Notes: generated by a model from the sequence alone, not told the origin. A stretch of DNA of 64,000 bases from Escherichia sp. E1V33 (GCF_004211955.1 NZ_RHJI01000010.1:248001-312000); one strand, 5' to 3'; shown: positions 1 to 12,330, counted from the stretch's first letter. Numbers and translations: made by a program.

Positions 1-2
1 AA

Positions 3-122
3 GTGGTCAGCGATTGTCCACAGTCGATTAACAATATTCCACTGGATGCGCGTAATCACGGCTATACGGTACTGGATATTCAGCAAGACGGGCCGACCAT
101 TCGTTATTTAATTCAGAAGTAA
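3..122 (+). CDS. yedF: YedF, TusA-family sulfurtransferase-like protein (3' end only)
   Basis: The reading frame enters from the left edge and gives about 39 C-terminal residues, starting VVSDCPQSINNIPLDARNHG and ending in IRYLIQK. This matches the end of E. coli YedF (also called TsuB), a small TusA-like protein encoded next to the thiosulfate transporter YedE. The catalytic CPxP cysteine lies in the missing N-terminal half. In K-12 the next genes are yedK and yedL; neither is present here, so the accessory segment starts directly after this gene. The identification rests on recognising the tail, so it is good but not complete. Confidence 0.85.
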   Translation: MVSDCPQSINNIPLDARNHGYTVLDIQQDGPTIRYLIQK

Positions 123-128
123 TCTTTT

Positions 129-153
129 CTCCCGCTGTTTCAGGCAGCGGGAG
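129..153 (+). terminator. Inverted repeat after yedF
   Basis: CTCCCGCTG and CAGCGGGAG form a 9-bp stem with a 7-base loop seven bases after the yedF stop codon. There is no strong T run after it, so it is a probable rather than certain terminator. Confidence 0.5.
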
Positions 154-311
154 TCACTTGCTACGAATACTCCGTTGTCTATTTTCCGTACCGCAGTTGG
201 ATTATTATTGATTCACACAGACACAGCATTAAGTGATCGGACCAGATTGAAGGAATAACACCGATCATGCAAACTACTATACCTCACAACTAACGAGAGA
301 TTATTTCCCTG

Positions 312-716
312 ATGGATCAGGTTGCTATTTTTCAAAAGATGTTTGAGCAAGTGAGAACGGAGCTAAATTTCTCATGGTTTTATGCTGAGTTAAAACGTCA
401 TCATATTGCACATTATATTTACTATCTTGCCACAGATAACATCAGGATCGTCACGCACGATGACAATGTATTGTTAATCAGGGGAAGCAGAAGTCTATTA
501 AAAGTCAGTGCCACCAAGGATCCTGAGCAAGTCAAAAAAGCAGCCCGAACTCACATTTCAAGACGGTCTACATTTCGGGAATATTGTATAACGCTTGCGA
601 ACGCTGGTGTTTTTCGGTGGGTTACTGACGTCAGTGATAATAAGCGGCGTTACTACTCTATCGATAATACACTTTTATATATTGAAGACGTCGAGAACAA
701 CAAACCACTCATTTAA
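312..716 (+). CDS. DUF1398-type protein, YedM/YbcV-like
   Basis: The 134-residue protein starts MDQVAIFQKMFEQVRTELNF and carries the FSWFYAELKRH and HYIYYLATDNI segments, then TFREYC and a YIEDVENNKPLI tail. I recognise these from the small E. coli proteins YedM and YbcV (a DUF1398-type family, the latter in the DLP12 prophage); the function is unknown. There is no signal peptide or membrane segment, so it is probably cytoplasmic. K-12 carries yedM in the same yedF-fliE interval, so this is the likely positional counterpart. The assignment to the family is from memory, but the frame is open, full-length and conserved-looking. Confidence 0.75.
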   Translation: MDQVAIFQKMFEQVRTELNFSWFYAELKRHHIAHYIYYLATDNIRIVTHDDNVLLIRGSRSLLKVSATKDPEQVKKAARTHISRRSTFREYCITLANAGVFRWVTDVSDNKRRYYSIDNTLLYIEDVENNKPLI

Positions 717-1274
717 CTGTTCTCGCCAGCTTAGGTATGACAGTGGCTGGTTATTAATAAAATTTTCAATGAACGGTTCTGAAATAGCGATTAACTAACG
801 CCTCCCAGATCATGCCTGTGACTATGTATTTTTCGTTGATGACAAAGAAAACCCTGGAGCGCACCAGATAACAGGTGGTTAGAGTTGACTGAAACATCAA
901 GCATCGTAGTTCTCCGTAGATCTAACGGTGTGATTTGCCCCATATATGCCCCACCACTCAGCATCGAAGAGCACAAAGCCTGCAATCCAGTGCAAAGCTT
1001 TGTGTGCTCCCCACTACGACCTGCATAACCAGTTAGAAGATAGCAGTGATGTCAAACGACGCAGAAGTCCTCTTTTTCTTTCACGACTTCCCCTTCCCCA
1101 GCATGCATACCTTTCTGCCATAGCTGAAGTGAATGTCTGTTATGAGCGAGGAGCGAAAGTTGACGGTTCCGGGATGAACATTGATGTTGTCGTGATTCAA
1201 TGCCTCCTTTAATGACATGAGTGTAAAATAAGATTATTCTCATTAGGCGATTTTCTTAACTCCATGAGAATTCA
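717..1274. other. Gene-poor stretch with repeat and hairpin
   Basis: I find no convincing gene here. Bases 934-954 almost repeat the end of the integrase remnant at 5342-5362 (19 of 21 bases by eye). In the corresponding frame this reads FAPYMPH, against FAPSMPH in the integrase, so it may be a second integrase tail or an attachment-site copy. Just downstream, GAGCACAAAGC at 969-979 and GCTTTGTGTGCTC at 997-1009 form an imperfect hairpin. Short open frames on both strands have no recognisable start signals or family features. Confidence 0.5.
934..954 (+). repeat. Left copy of a 21-bp imperfect direct repeat (possible att site)
   Basis: The sequence TTTGCCCCAT, two differing bases, then ATGCCCCAC recurs in the same orientation at 5342-5362, inside the 3' end of the integrase remnant. 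Such a pair, one copy next to an integrase gene, is the expected layout of a former integrated element. It could also be a fragment of a second, related integrase gene. Two mismatches and the short length leave this uncertain. Confidence 0.4.
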
Positions 1275-1742
1275 ATGAATAAAATTACAATTGCTGCAGT
1301 CATTCTTTCCTCTGTGCTTCTGGGGGGGTGTGCGTCGGTTCCTCTGGCCAGTAATACTGAAAACGAGACAGCTAAGTCTTTCCCGATCCCGGAAAATGGC
1401 AAAGCCGGTCTATATGTTTACAGAGACAGCTTTGTTGGTAAAGCGTTAAAAAAGGACGTTTATCTTGACGGCCGTTGTCTTGGTGAAACGGCTGACAGAG
1501 TCTTTTTCTATCAGCAAATATCGACCAGCCAACCACATACGCTGGGAACTGAATCTGAGTTTTCACCTAATAATCTGACACTCAATGTCACGTCCGGGAA
1601 AAACTACTTTGTTCGCCAGTACATCAAGATGGGCGTTTTTGTTGGTGGAGCTGGACTGGAACAGGTTTCCGAAAACGAAGGTATCCGCGTCGTTTCTAAA
1701 CCTGAAGTTAAGTTAGCAGTGCCAGGTCATTGCGATAACTGA
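1275..1742 (+). CDS. Predicted lipoprotein, DUF2846-like
   Basis: The 155-residue protein has a lipoprotein signal: charged MNK start, hydrophobic stretch, then LLGGC with the lipidated cysteine at residue 19. The residue after cysteine is alanine, so outer-membrane sorting is expected. The mature part contains GLYVYRDSFVGKALKKDVYLDG, written here as GLYVYRD and VYLDG blocks about ten residues apart, which resembles DUF2846 lipoproteins. The function is unknown. A stem at 1757-1784 follows the gene. It stands alone, with no co-transcribed neighbour. The lipobox is directly visible; the DUF assignment is from memory. Confidence 0.7.
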   Translation: MNKITIAAVILSSVLLGGCASVPLASNTENETAKSFPIPENGKAGLYVYRDSFVGKALKKDVYLDGRCLGETADRVFFYQQISTSQPHTLGTESEFSPNNLTLNVTSGKNYFVRQYIKMGVFVGGAGLEQVSENEGIRVVSKPEVKLAVPGHCDN

Positions 1743-1756
1743 CCGGCGGAAATTTA

Positions 1757-1784
1757 ATATCCAGCCCGCATCAGGGCTGGATAT
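1757..1784 (+). terminator. Inverted repeat after the lipoprotein gene
   Basis: ATATCCAGCCC and GGGCTGGATAT form a perfect 11-bp stem with a 6-base loop, 14 bases after the stop codon. There is no T run, so termination would be weak or Rho-assisted. Confidence 0.55.
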
Positions 1785-2212
1785 CATTCGCTTCTCGGTT
1801 TGGCTATATTGTTAAGAATTTGCGGGCATAGTCCCCACTTTATCTCTTTAGGCTTTCGAATTATCAGCTGCCTTTGGTTTCTGGCTGGAGGAGCATTTTA
1901 GGTCAACTGTGCTTTTTCCAACCTGCATGCCGGAGAGTTCGCTTTGCGGTCAGAATCTGTACACAACTGGTGGTTGGTTGGTGATTTTAACAATGCTCGC
2001 CTTAGTGCTAACTTGTACCCAGGAACGGCTATAAACAGCTGACAAGCAATGCCGGGGGTTTAGCTCTTTATGTCCCTCGGCCACTTCCGCTCCAGGTATG
2101 GAACGGACAATCTGCTGGTCTGAAGGTCCGCTGTGAGCGAGAAGTAGACAAAGGAGTGCTTTTAAAAGTTTAATACTTGTCTCAGTCCGAGATTTTGGTG
2201 AGTATTGATTCA
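1785..2212. other. No recognisable gene
   Basis: About 430 bases with no open frame of convincing length or start signal. Short pieces such as TCTGAAGGTCCGCTGTGAGC look like decayed coding sequence, but I cannot name a source. The next gene on the minus strand ends at its right edge. Confidence 0.4.
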
Positions 2213-2890
2213 CTATAGTTTTCCGCCAGCATAAAGGGAGGCCCATATAGCAGTCCCTGCCAAGATAAGAACTAAAAATCTCTCAACCGTTTTGATAACT
2301 TTATGTCTATATGTTGACTTGAATCTAAAGTCATTAAAAATAAGGTATTGCCTATAAATATAATTGCTCATATTGGAAGCAGAATGCTGTGCAGTGGATG
2401 TACAATACCTACAATATATGGAAAAATGTTTTTTTATGTGTTTAGGTGTTATTTGGGATGGGTTTTGATACTTACCTATTATTATTTCAGTTTCATTGAT
2501 TTTCCCAGCGTTAGATTGATAAGGCGCAACAAACACAAGAACATCACCGGATGGTCCCTGCGAATACCATAATTGAGCATTCCTTTCGTATGCAACTTCT
2601 AAGCTTTCGTTGTCAGAGGATGATATGTTAAAACCCAGGAATCTGACCCCAGTAAAAATATGAGTCGAATTAATATATTGTGAACTAATAAGATTAGATG
2701 ATTTGATTGGTTCATCATCTTTTGATCTGCTAATGTAAAGGCTCCCAAAGATATCGGCACTATGTGTGTCAGCATTTAAAATTTCAAACTCCCTTTGAAC
2801 TCGATCGTCCATAAACCTCCAATTTATGCGTTTAAAATATGCATTTAAACTATCTCGTCTTATTTTCTCTGCAGCAGACTTTAATTTCAA
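2213..2890 (-). CDS. Hypothetical protein with C-terminal membrane segment
   Basis: The 225-residue protein begins MKLKSAAEKIRRDSLNAYF. Residues about 30-150 are soluble and mixed in charge, with short serine-rich runs. Residues about 178-196 are basic, and the last 24 residues (ERFLVLILAGTAIWASLY and on) form one hydrophobic segment ending close to the C-terminus. This is a tail-anchored layout with most of the protein in the cytoplasm. I do not recognise a family or catalytic motif. It is AT-rich compared with the fli genes, as expected for acquired DNA. No neighbour on the same strand is close enough to form an operon. It is probably a real gene because the frame is long in an AT-rich context. 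Confidence 0.55.
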   Translation of the reverse strand: MKLKSAAEKIRRDSLNAYFKRINWRFMDDRVQREFEILNADTHSADIFGSLYISRSKDDEPIKSSNLISSQYINSTHIFTGVRFLGFNISSSDNESLEVAYERNAQLWYSQGPSGDVLVFVAPYQSNAGKINETEIIIGKYQNPSQITPKHIKKHFSIYCRYCTSTAQHSASNMSNYIYRQYLIFNDFRFKSTYRHKVIKTVERFLVLILAGTAIWASLYAGGKL

Positions 2891-3613
2891 AGTAAATCCT
2901 TAAATATAAAAATAGTTCATCATATATTCCTAGTTAAACTAGGAAGTTGTTATGCTGAAAAGCATCACAGGCAATAAAATCAAACAAGTTCCAAGCATAC
3001 TACATCAACAAACATCGATGCGCTCACATTCAGTATGAGAAACTTCGTTACGCCTGCCGACCTATTCCCCTTAAACTAATGCAGCATGATGTTAGGAACT
3101 TCCGCCTCTGGCACAAAGCAGTCCCCATGATAGTGCCGCGCTGCCATGGGGTCTTGTAGATTCAAATCCTCTCGTAAAAACCTAAATTTCTCAGTCAAAC
3201 AGTAGATATCTGCAGATACATGAAATTAGCATATTGCATTATAAGTAAACAAATATCGAACATGTAAATTACAGAAATGCATATGCTATATTTCAACTAA
3301 TTGCAAACGTACATTAAATAGCAAACAAATCCCTGCGGTAAATTATAACAAATGTTGCCAACATCTTTTCTACCTTAATAGATAACTATTTTTCCTGCCT
3401 TAACGCAAATTAACCACTTATTATCTGTTACCACTCGGTGTTATTAATATTATGACTTGACATATATAATTATTCATTTTTTTATATCAGAAAAATGTGA
3501 GCCATATCGAATTAAACAACATTTTATTTGTTTTTATTATCCGCATATAAATTATTTCTTTACTTTTTTGAGATTAATCCTAAAAATACGCGCTTTAACA
3601 ATTCTGCTCACGT
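2891..3613. other. AT-rich intergenic stretch, no gene seen
   Basis: About 720 bases rich in A and T with stop codons in all frames. One short GC-richer patch at 3100-3175 ends in a TTCAAATCC-like string that resembles a tRNA T-arm, but no tRNA can be folded around it. The right end serves as the upstream region of the SlyB-like pseudogene and may contain its promoter. Confidence 0.45.
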
Positions 3614-3625
3614 AGGAGAAACGTA

Positions 3626-4152
3626 ATATTTACATACAAAAAATCAATAACTATCATCATGTTATGCCTATCTTCCGGCATCTCTGGATGTCAATGAAAT
3701 GCTGATGAGTATGCTGCTGACGTTTACGAAGCCAATCAATTAAATTCAAAGCAAGAAACTAAAACAGTTAATATCATTTCAGTTCTTCCCGCTAAAGTTG
3801 CTGTTGACAACACTGCAAATAAACAAGCATCGCAAACTTTCGGAGCTATTTTAGGCGCCGTTGCCGGGGGGGGGTGGCTGGACATAACGTTGGAACCGGA
3901 AGTAATCTGGGAACCGCAGCAGGAGCTGTGGGTGGGGGTGGGGGTGCAGTTGGAGCAGCCGCGGGTACACTTGTAAAAGATAAATCTATTGTAGAGGGTG
4001 TTTCTTTAACCTACAAAGATGGAACAAAAATGTTTACATCAACCCAAGTGGGCAAATCTTGTCAATTTACCCCAGGTTTAGCTGTAGTCATTTCGACAAA
4101 AAATAATGAAACCAGAATTCAGCCTAATGCCTCTTGCCCTGAAAAAGCATAA
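3626..4152 (+). pseudogene. SlyB-like glycine-zipper outer-membrane lipoprotein, inactivated
   Basis: Conceptual translation gives a lipoprotein signal (MLCLSSGISGCQ), then ADEYAADVYEANQLNSKQ, which resembles the SlyB segment SGDVYTASEAKQVQNVSYG, then a glycine/alanine-rich zipper and a C-terminal part like that of SlyB. Three lesions are visible. The codon spaced seven bases from the AGGAG ribosome-binding site at 3614-3618 is ATA (3626-3628) instead of ATG. A TGA stop follows the lipobox at 3695-3697. A run of nine G at 3866-3874 shifts the frame; seven or ten G would restore it. The downstream frame stays open to 4152. SlyB proteins are outer-membrane lipoproteins of the PhoPQ stress response; this paralogue is probably dead, unless the G run varies and the other lesions are suppressed. 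Confidence 0.75.
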
Positions 4153-4167
4153 CACACAGTATCCATC

Positions 4168-4704
4168 ATGAAAAAAATACTCATAGCTCTTGTTGCTATA
4201 CCTTTCTCTCTCAGTTTTGCCAGTTCCTTACAAAGTCAACTTGCGGCAGTAGCTGAAGCAGAACAACAAGGAATCGCTGAAGAAAAAAGAGCAAATGACG
4301 CACATAAGGAAAATCTAGAGCGAGAGGCCCGTCTTGAGCAGCAACGACGTGCTAGTGCAATTGAAGCACAAAATAGAAAAGCTGCAGCTATTGCTGCAGA
4401 CAGAAAAGCCGCACGCGAAAAGTTAGAATCTGAAATTAAGGAAGATAAGAAACGAGACATCGCATATGAAAATGAATTACGAAGCTTAGAGATTCAAAAA
4501 CTAAAACTAGCTTTAGCTCGAGAAGAAGCTCGAGTCAAAAGAGAGAATGATTTTATAGATCAAGAACTGAAGAACAAAGCTGCACAGACAGATATCCTTC
4601 AATCCAACGCAGATGCAAATAGGAATATCTCTGAAGGTGGAAAGGAGTTAACGAAAAGTACTGGAAAAGCCAAAGAAAAAGAAGCTAGCGGATTTTTTAA
4701 CTAA
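4168..4704 (+). CDS. Secreted coiled-coil protein, possibly DUF5384
   Basis: The 178-residue protein has a clear Sec signal peptide (MKKILIALVAIPFSLSFASS, cleavage near residue 19). Almost all the rest is a charged helix rich in Ala, Glu, Lys and Arg, with heptad-like spacing from about residue 25 to 145, so a long periplasmic coiled coil is expected. There are no cysteines or catalytic motifs. It starts 15 bases after the SlyB-like pseudogene ends and is probably co-transcribed with it. The association suggests an envelope role, with the lipoprotein as membrane partner; that is inference. The DUF5384 label is a weak recollection. Confidence 0.65.
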   Translation: MKKILIALVAIPFSLSFASSLQSQLAAVAEAEQQGIAEEKRANDAHKENLEREARLEQQRRASAIEAQNRKAAAIAADRKAAREKLESEIKEDKKRDIAYENELRSLEIQKLKLALAREEARVKRENDFIDQELKNKAAQTDILQSNADANRNISEGGKELTKSTGKAKEKEASGFFN

Positions 4705-4810
4705 TTTCATCCATGGTTATAATCAGTGCACATAAAATATATTCCTCTGTTAATAGAATATATAAAAGGCTGTCGAAGCATTGGCAGCATTACAGCAATC
4801 TTAAAATTGC

Positions 4811-5395
4811 GTGAACTTCCGGTATCATAGGGCATTTAATTTCCTGCGCCAACGATATGCCAACGCGATAACGAAAGAGTTCACTCTTCCTAAAACCGAA
4901 GCAGGAACAAACCGTGTTATCAACCTAATTCAACCAGCAATAGACGTGCTTAAGAATCAGGCTGAAATGACACGGCTTGGTAAGCAGTATCAGGTTGAAG
5001 TGAAACTTCGTGAGTATGGTCGAACTGAAATGCATCCGTGCACTTTTGTTTTTAATCCGCAAATCGTTACGCGTAATGGCCTTGCCGGGTACCATTATGC
5101 AGTTGGGTCGATTAATCAGTCATGGGAAACTGCAATGCGACGCGCCGGGATTCGCTACCGCAAAGCATATAAGTCCAGGCACACTTATGCATGTTGGTCT
5201 TTGACCGCTGGAGCTAACCCTAACTTCATCGCGAAGCAAATGGGACACTCTGATGCTCAGATGGTTTATCGCGTTTACGGATCGTGGATGGCAGAAAACA
5301 ATCAGGATCAGGTATCCATTTTAAACCAGAAATTGAGTGAGTTTGCCCCATCCATGCCCCACGCTGTGGGATCGGATGTAATTAAACAAGTATAG
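4811..5395 (+). pseudogene. intG: Tyrosine recombinase (phage integrase) C-terminal remnant
   Basis: About 190 residues of the catalytic half of a phage-type tyrosine recombinase. The motifs visible are KSRHTYACW with the H-x-x-R-like box, the GHSDAQMVYRVYGSWM segment with the nucleophilic tyrosine, and FTLPKTEAGTNR before them. The N-terminal arm- and core-binding domains (about 180-200 residues) are missing, and the assigned start has no good ribosome-binding site, so I treat it as a broken gene. K-12 has the integrase fragment intG at the same place beside fliE. The 3' end contains the right copy of the 21-bp repeat. Confidence 0.8.
5342..5362 (+). repeat. Right copy of the 21-bp imperfect direct repeat
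   Basis: Same string as at 934-954 apart from two central bases. Here it is in the integrase reading frame and encodes FAPSMPH. The two copies enclose about 4.4 kb of accessory genes. Confidence 0.4.
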
Positions 5396-5412
5396 TCAAC
5401 AGGTTACAAAAC

Positions 5413-5727
5413 CTACACCTGCATGCTCATCATTTCCTGGTACGCCGCCACCAGCTTATTACGCACCTGAATCCCCATTTGCATTGAAACTGACGCTTTT
5501 TGCATATCGGCCATCACATCGTTTAGCGCCACGCCGGGTTCGCCGAGGGTGAATTTTTCTGCCTGGGTGCGGGCGGCGGTTTGCGTATCACTTATACGAT
5601 CGAGCGCGGCATGAAGTTGTCCGGCAAAACTGATGCCAGGTTGTGGTAGTGATTCCTGCGCACGGGCGCTCATCGCCGTCGCCTGTAACTGGCTGATAAC
5701 CCCTTCAATCCCCTGTATAGCTGACAT
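5413..5727 (-). CDS. fliE: Flagellar hook-basal body protein FliE
   Basis: The 104-residue protein starts [20 protein letters not shown], as in E. coli FliE; a longer frame begins six codons upstream but the internal ATG matches the family. FliE sits in the periplasmic basal body, linking the MS ring FliF to the proximal rod, and is one of the first substrates of flagellar type III export. It is short, helical and has no signal peptide, as expected for an exported rod protein. It is transcribed alone and divergently from fliF; the shared 214-bp gap should hold FlhDC-dependent class 2 promoters. Confidence 0.95.
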   Translation of the reverse strand: MSAIQGIEGVISQLQATAMSARAQESLPQPGISFAGQLHAALDRISDTQTAARTQAEKFTLGEPGVALNDVMADMQKASVSMQMGIQVRNKLVAAYQEMMSMQV

Positions 5728-5941
5728 ATTCATCTCCCGGAACATTTCTGTTAGCAGAGATTAACAGTAAGTCAATAAGATAAAGGCGTTAAATAACGAT
5801 AAAAAACCGGGTTAATTGGCGCATAGAAAAAAATAAAACCACAAATAATGAGGCCGTCAATTTTTCGAGTTTGCTGACCCGGGAGTGCGTCTTGTTCCAC
5901 TTTGCCAATAACGCCGTCTTTCATCTGCCGCGAGGTGCGCG
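5728..5941. promoter_or_regulatory. Divergent fliE/fliF promoter region
   Basis: The 214-bp gap between the divergent fliE and fliF genes must carry both promoters. In E. coli these are class 2 promoters activated by FlhD4C2 with sigma70. I could not place the FlhDC boxes confidently by eye, so only the region is given. Confidence 0.5.
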
Positions 5942-9266
<3,325 letters not shown>

Positions 9267-9267
<1 letters not shown>

Positions 9268-10640
9268 TGACCACTCGCCTGACACGTTGGCTAACCTCGC
9301 TGGATAATTTTGAAGCCAAAATGGCGCAACTGCCTGCGGTGCGCCGCTACGGGCGATTAACACGCGCCACCGGGCTGGTGCTGGAAGCCACCGGATTGCA
9401 ACTGCCGCTCGGCGCAACCTGTGTCATTGAACGGCAGAACGGCACTGAAACTCACGAAGTGGAAAGCGAAGTGGTTGGCTTTAACGGTCAACGGCTGTTT
9501 TTAATGCCACTAGAGGAAGTTGAAGGCGTGCTGCCCGGCGCGCGCGTTTACGCCAAAAATATCTCCGGCGACGGGCTACAAAGCGGCAAGCAGTTACCGC
9601 TCGGTCCAGCGCTCTTAGGCCGCGTTCTGGACGGCAGTGGTAAACCGCTCGATGGTCTGCCCTCCCCCGATACGACTGAAACTGGCGCCCTGATTACCCC
9701 GCCGTTTAACCCATTGCAACGTACACCGATTGAACATGTCCTGGATACTGGCGTGCGCCCGATTAATGCCCTGCTTACCGTTGGGCGTGGGCAGCGTATG
9801 GGGCTGTTTGCTGGTTCCGGCGTCGGTAAAAGTGTGCTGCTGGGGATGATGGCACGCTACACCCGTGCCGATGTGATTGTCGTTGGTTTGATTGGTGAAC
9901 GTGGGCGAGAAGTAAAAGATTTTATTGAGAATATTCTCGGCGCCGAAGGGCGTGCGCGCTCAGTAGTGATAGCCGCTCCGGCTGATGTTTCTCCGCTCCT
10001 GCGAATGCAAGGTGCCGCCTATGCCACGCGAATTGCCGAAGATTTCCGCGATCGTGGTCAGCATGTGTTGCTGATTATGGACTCCCTCACCCGCTACGCG
10101 ATGGCCCAGCGTGAGATTGCACTAGCCATTGGCGAACCGCCTGCCACCAAAGGCTACCCACCGTCAGTATTCGCCAAATTACCGGCACTGGTCGAGCGTG
10201 CCGGAAACGGCATCAGCGGCGGCGGCTCGATTACCGCGTTTTATACCGTGCTCACCGAAGGCGATGACCAGCAGGACCCGATTGCCGACTCCGCACGGGC
10301 GATCCTCGACGGTCACATTGTGCTTTCTCGTCGTCTGGCGGAAGCCGGGCATTATCCGGCGATTGATATTGAAGCCTCAATCAGCCGTGCAATGACGGCG
10401 TTAATCAGCGAGCAACATTATGCGCGGGTGCGTACGTTCAAACAGTTGTTGTCGAGTTTTCAGCGTAACCGCGATCTGGTCAGCGTCGGCGCTTATGCCA
10501 AAGGCAGCGATCCGATGCTCGATAAAGCCATCGCCCTGTGGCCGCAGCTGGAGGGCTATTTGCAACAAGGCATTTTTGAACGCGCGGACTGGGAAGCGTC
10601 TCTCCAGGGGCTGGAGCGTATTTTCCCGACAGTGTCATAA
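9267..10640 (+). CDS. fliI: Flagellum-specific export ATPase FliI
   Basis: The 457-residue protein is the hexameric ATPase of the flagellar export apparatus, related to the F1 beta subunit. The Walker A loop GSGVGKS is at about residue 183-189, and the Walker B segment [16 protein letters not shown] is near 265-280. I chose the second of two adjacent ATG codons (MTTRLTRWL), which matches the known E. coli protein. It unloads chaperone-substrate complexes at FlhA/FlhB. It follows fliH with a one-base overlap and precedes fliJ by 18 bases. Confidence 0.96.
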
Positions 10641-10658
10641 CCCAGGAGATAACGGCAG

Positions 10659-11102
10659 ATGGCAGAACATGGCGCGCTGGCGACCCTGAAAGATCTCGCA
10701 GAAAAAGAGGTGGATAATGCCGCCCGCCTGCTGGGAGAAATGCGTCGCGGATGTCAGCAGGCGGAAGAACAGCTCAAAATGCTGATCGATTATCAGAATG
10801 AATATCGCAATAACCTCAATAGCGATATAAGTGCCGGGATGACCAGCAACCGCTGGATCAACTATCAGCAGTTTATCCAGACGCTGGAAAAAGCCATTAC
10901 TCAGCATCGCCAGCAACTTAATCAGTGGACGCAGAAAGTTGACATTGCCCTGAACAGCTGGCGAGAAAAGAAACAACGTTTGCAGGCCTGGCAGACACTG
11001 CAGGAACGGCAATCCACGGCGGCACTGCTTGCAGAAAACCGCCTCGATCAGAAAAAGATGGATGAGTTCGCCCAGCGCGCCGCCATGAGGAAACCTGAAT
11101 GA
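10659..11102 (+). CDS. fliJ: Flagellar export chaperone FliJ
   Basis: The 147-residue protein is an almost wholly helical coiled coil, rich in Gln, Glu, Lys and Arg with no hydrophobic segments. FliJ is the central stalk of the FliI hexamer (like the F1 gamma subunit), contacts FlhA and helps turn on proton-driven export. A good AGGAG precedes the ATG. The end overlaps fliK by 4 bases (ATGA). Confidence 0.95.
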   Translation: MAEHGALATLKDLAEKEVDNAARLLGEMRRGCQQAEEQLKMLIDYQNEYRNNLNSDISAGMTSNRWINYQQFIQTLEKAITQHRQQLNQWTQKVDIALNSWREKKQRLQAWQTLQERQSTAALLAENRLDQKKMDEFAQRAAMRKPE

Positions 11103-12226
11103 TTCGCTTAGCGCCCTTGATTACCGCCGACGTTGACACCACCACACTGTCCGGTGGTAGCGCCACTGACACGGCACAGGATTTTCTTGCGTTGTTGAGC
11201 GGGGCATTAGCAGGAGATGCAGCTCCAGGCAAAGCTTCGCCGTTGCTTCGGGTTGCAGTGGATACCCCACACGCGCCAGGAAAAGAACGCGCCAGCGAAA
11301 CTCTGGCCGAGGTACAGCCGTCTGATTTACTCATCGCTACTGACGAAACGTTGGCTGAACTAACCGCAGCGCTACCCGATACAACGCCGCTGACAAAGGC
11401 TCTGGTTAATACGCTGGCAGCCATGCCAGAAAAGGAGACGGTCGCCGATGATAAAACGGATGACCTTAATGAAGATGCTGTCGCCAGCCTGAGCGCCCTT
11501 TTCGCTATGTTGCCCGGTTTTGACAATACCCCTAAAGTGACTGATGCGCCTGCAACCGCGTTACCGACGCAAAAGCCAACACTCTCAACGAAACTGACTA
11601 CCGCGCAACTCGCAACAGCGCAACCTGACGACGCCCCTGGCACGCCAGCTCAGCCATTAACACCGCTGGTCGCAGAAGCCCAGAGTAAAGCGGAAGTCAT
11701 CAGCACACCTTCGCCGGTGACCGCTGCCGCCAGCCCGCTAATCACTCCACATCAGACACAGCCACTGCCCAGCGTCGCAGCGCCTGTTCTGAGCGCACCG
11801 CTGGGTTCTCACGAATGGCAGCAATCATTAAGCCAACATATTTCACTGTTTACCCGTCAGGGGCAGCAAAGTGCCGAGCTGCGTTTGCATCCACAGGATT
11901 TAGGCGAAGTACAAATATCTCTCAAGGTGGATGACAACCAGGCGCAAATCCAGATGGTTTCACCACATCAGCACGTACGCGCCGCCCTGGAAGCAGCGCT
12001 GCCGGTACTGCGTACGCAGCTGGCCGAGAGTGGCATTCAGTTAGGGCAAAGCAACATCAGTGGCGAAAGCTTTAGTGGTCAGCAGCAGGCCGCTTCCCAG
12101 CAACAACAAAGTCCGCGCACATCAGGCCATGAACGTCTGACAACCGAGGATGACGATACATTGCCGGTTCCCGCAACTCTCCAGAGAGTTTCATCTGGCA
12201 ATAGCGGCGTCGATATTTTCGCCTAA
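11099..12226 (+). CDS. fliK: Flagellar hook-length control protein FliK
   Basis: The 375-residue protein is the secreted molecular ruler that measures hook length and switches FlhB specificity from rod/hook to filament proteins. Residues 1-230 are Ala, Thr, Pro and Ser rich and probably disordered, as expected for the ruler part. The conserved C-terminal domain at about residues 260-325 contains [13 protein letters not shown] and is the FlhB-interacting part. The Gln/Ser-rich tail completes a normal length for the family. It is the last gene of the fliF operon. Confidence 0.95.
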   Translation: MIRLAPLITADVDTTTLSGGSATDTAQDFLALLSGALAGDAAPGKASPLLRVAVDTPHAPGKERASETLAEVQPSDLLIATDETLAELTAALPDTTPLTKALVNTLAAMPEKETVADDKTDDLNEDAVASLSALFAMLPGFDNTPKVTDAPATALPTQKPTLSTKLTTAQLATAQPDDAPGTPAQPLTPLVAEAQSKAEVISTPSPVTAAASPLITPHQTQPLPSVAAPVLSAPLGSHEWQQSLSQHISLFTRQGQQSAELRLHPQDLGEVQISLKVDDNQAQIQMVSPHQHVRAALEAALPVLRTQLAESGIQLGQSNISGESFSGQQQAASQQQQSPRTSGHERLTTEDDDTLPVPATLQRVSSGNSGVDIFA

Positions 12227-12274
12227 CGTCAGATGTAGCACCTTAATCCGCGTCTTTTCCACGCTTTGCCGCAC

Positions 12275-12301
12275 TTAAGACGCAGGATAATTAGCCGATA
12301 A
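12275..12301 (+). promoter_or_regulatory. Sigma28 (FliA) promoter for fliL operon
   Basis: TTAAGACG at 12275-12282 and a perfect GCCGATAA at 12294-12301 are spaced by 11 bases, as in the FliA consensus TAAAGTTT-N11-GCCGATAA. It sits 30 bases before the fliL start. The operon is known to have both class 2 and class 3 transcription, which fits. Confidence 0.75.
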
Positions 12302-12330
12302 GCAGTAGCGACACAGGAAGACCGCAACAC

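Noticed and set aside
946..1212. Possible small plus-strand gene starting MPHHSASKSTK
   Set aside because: No ribosome-binding site and no family; its start overlaps the repeated integrase-tail string, so it is more likely residue of an integrase end.
1950..2246. Minus-strand frame overlapping the end of the tail-anchored protein gene
   Set aside because: No recognisable family, poor start context, and overlap with a better candidate.
3100..3180. tRNA-like 3' end ending in TTCAAATCC
   Set aside because: No acceptor stem, D-arm or anticodon arm can be placed around it, and the supposed T-stem does not pair.
4236..4460. Open frame on the minus strand opposite the coiled-coil gene, rich in Ser, Ala and Arg
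   Set aside because: It is the complement of the Ala/Glu/Lys-rich coiled-coil codons; no ribosome-binding site and an implausible composition.
10918..11643. Long minus-strand frame opposite fliJ and fliK
   Set aside because: It is a shadow of the Ala/Thr/Pro-rich fliK reading frame, with low-complexity Ser, Val and Ala and no start signals.
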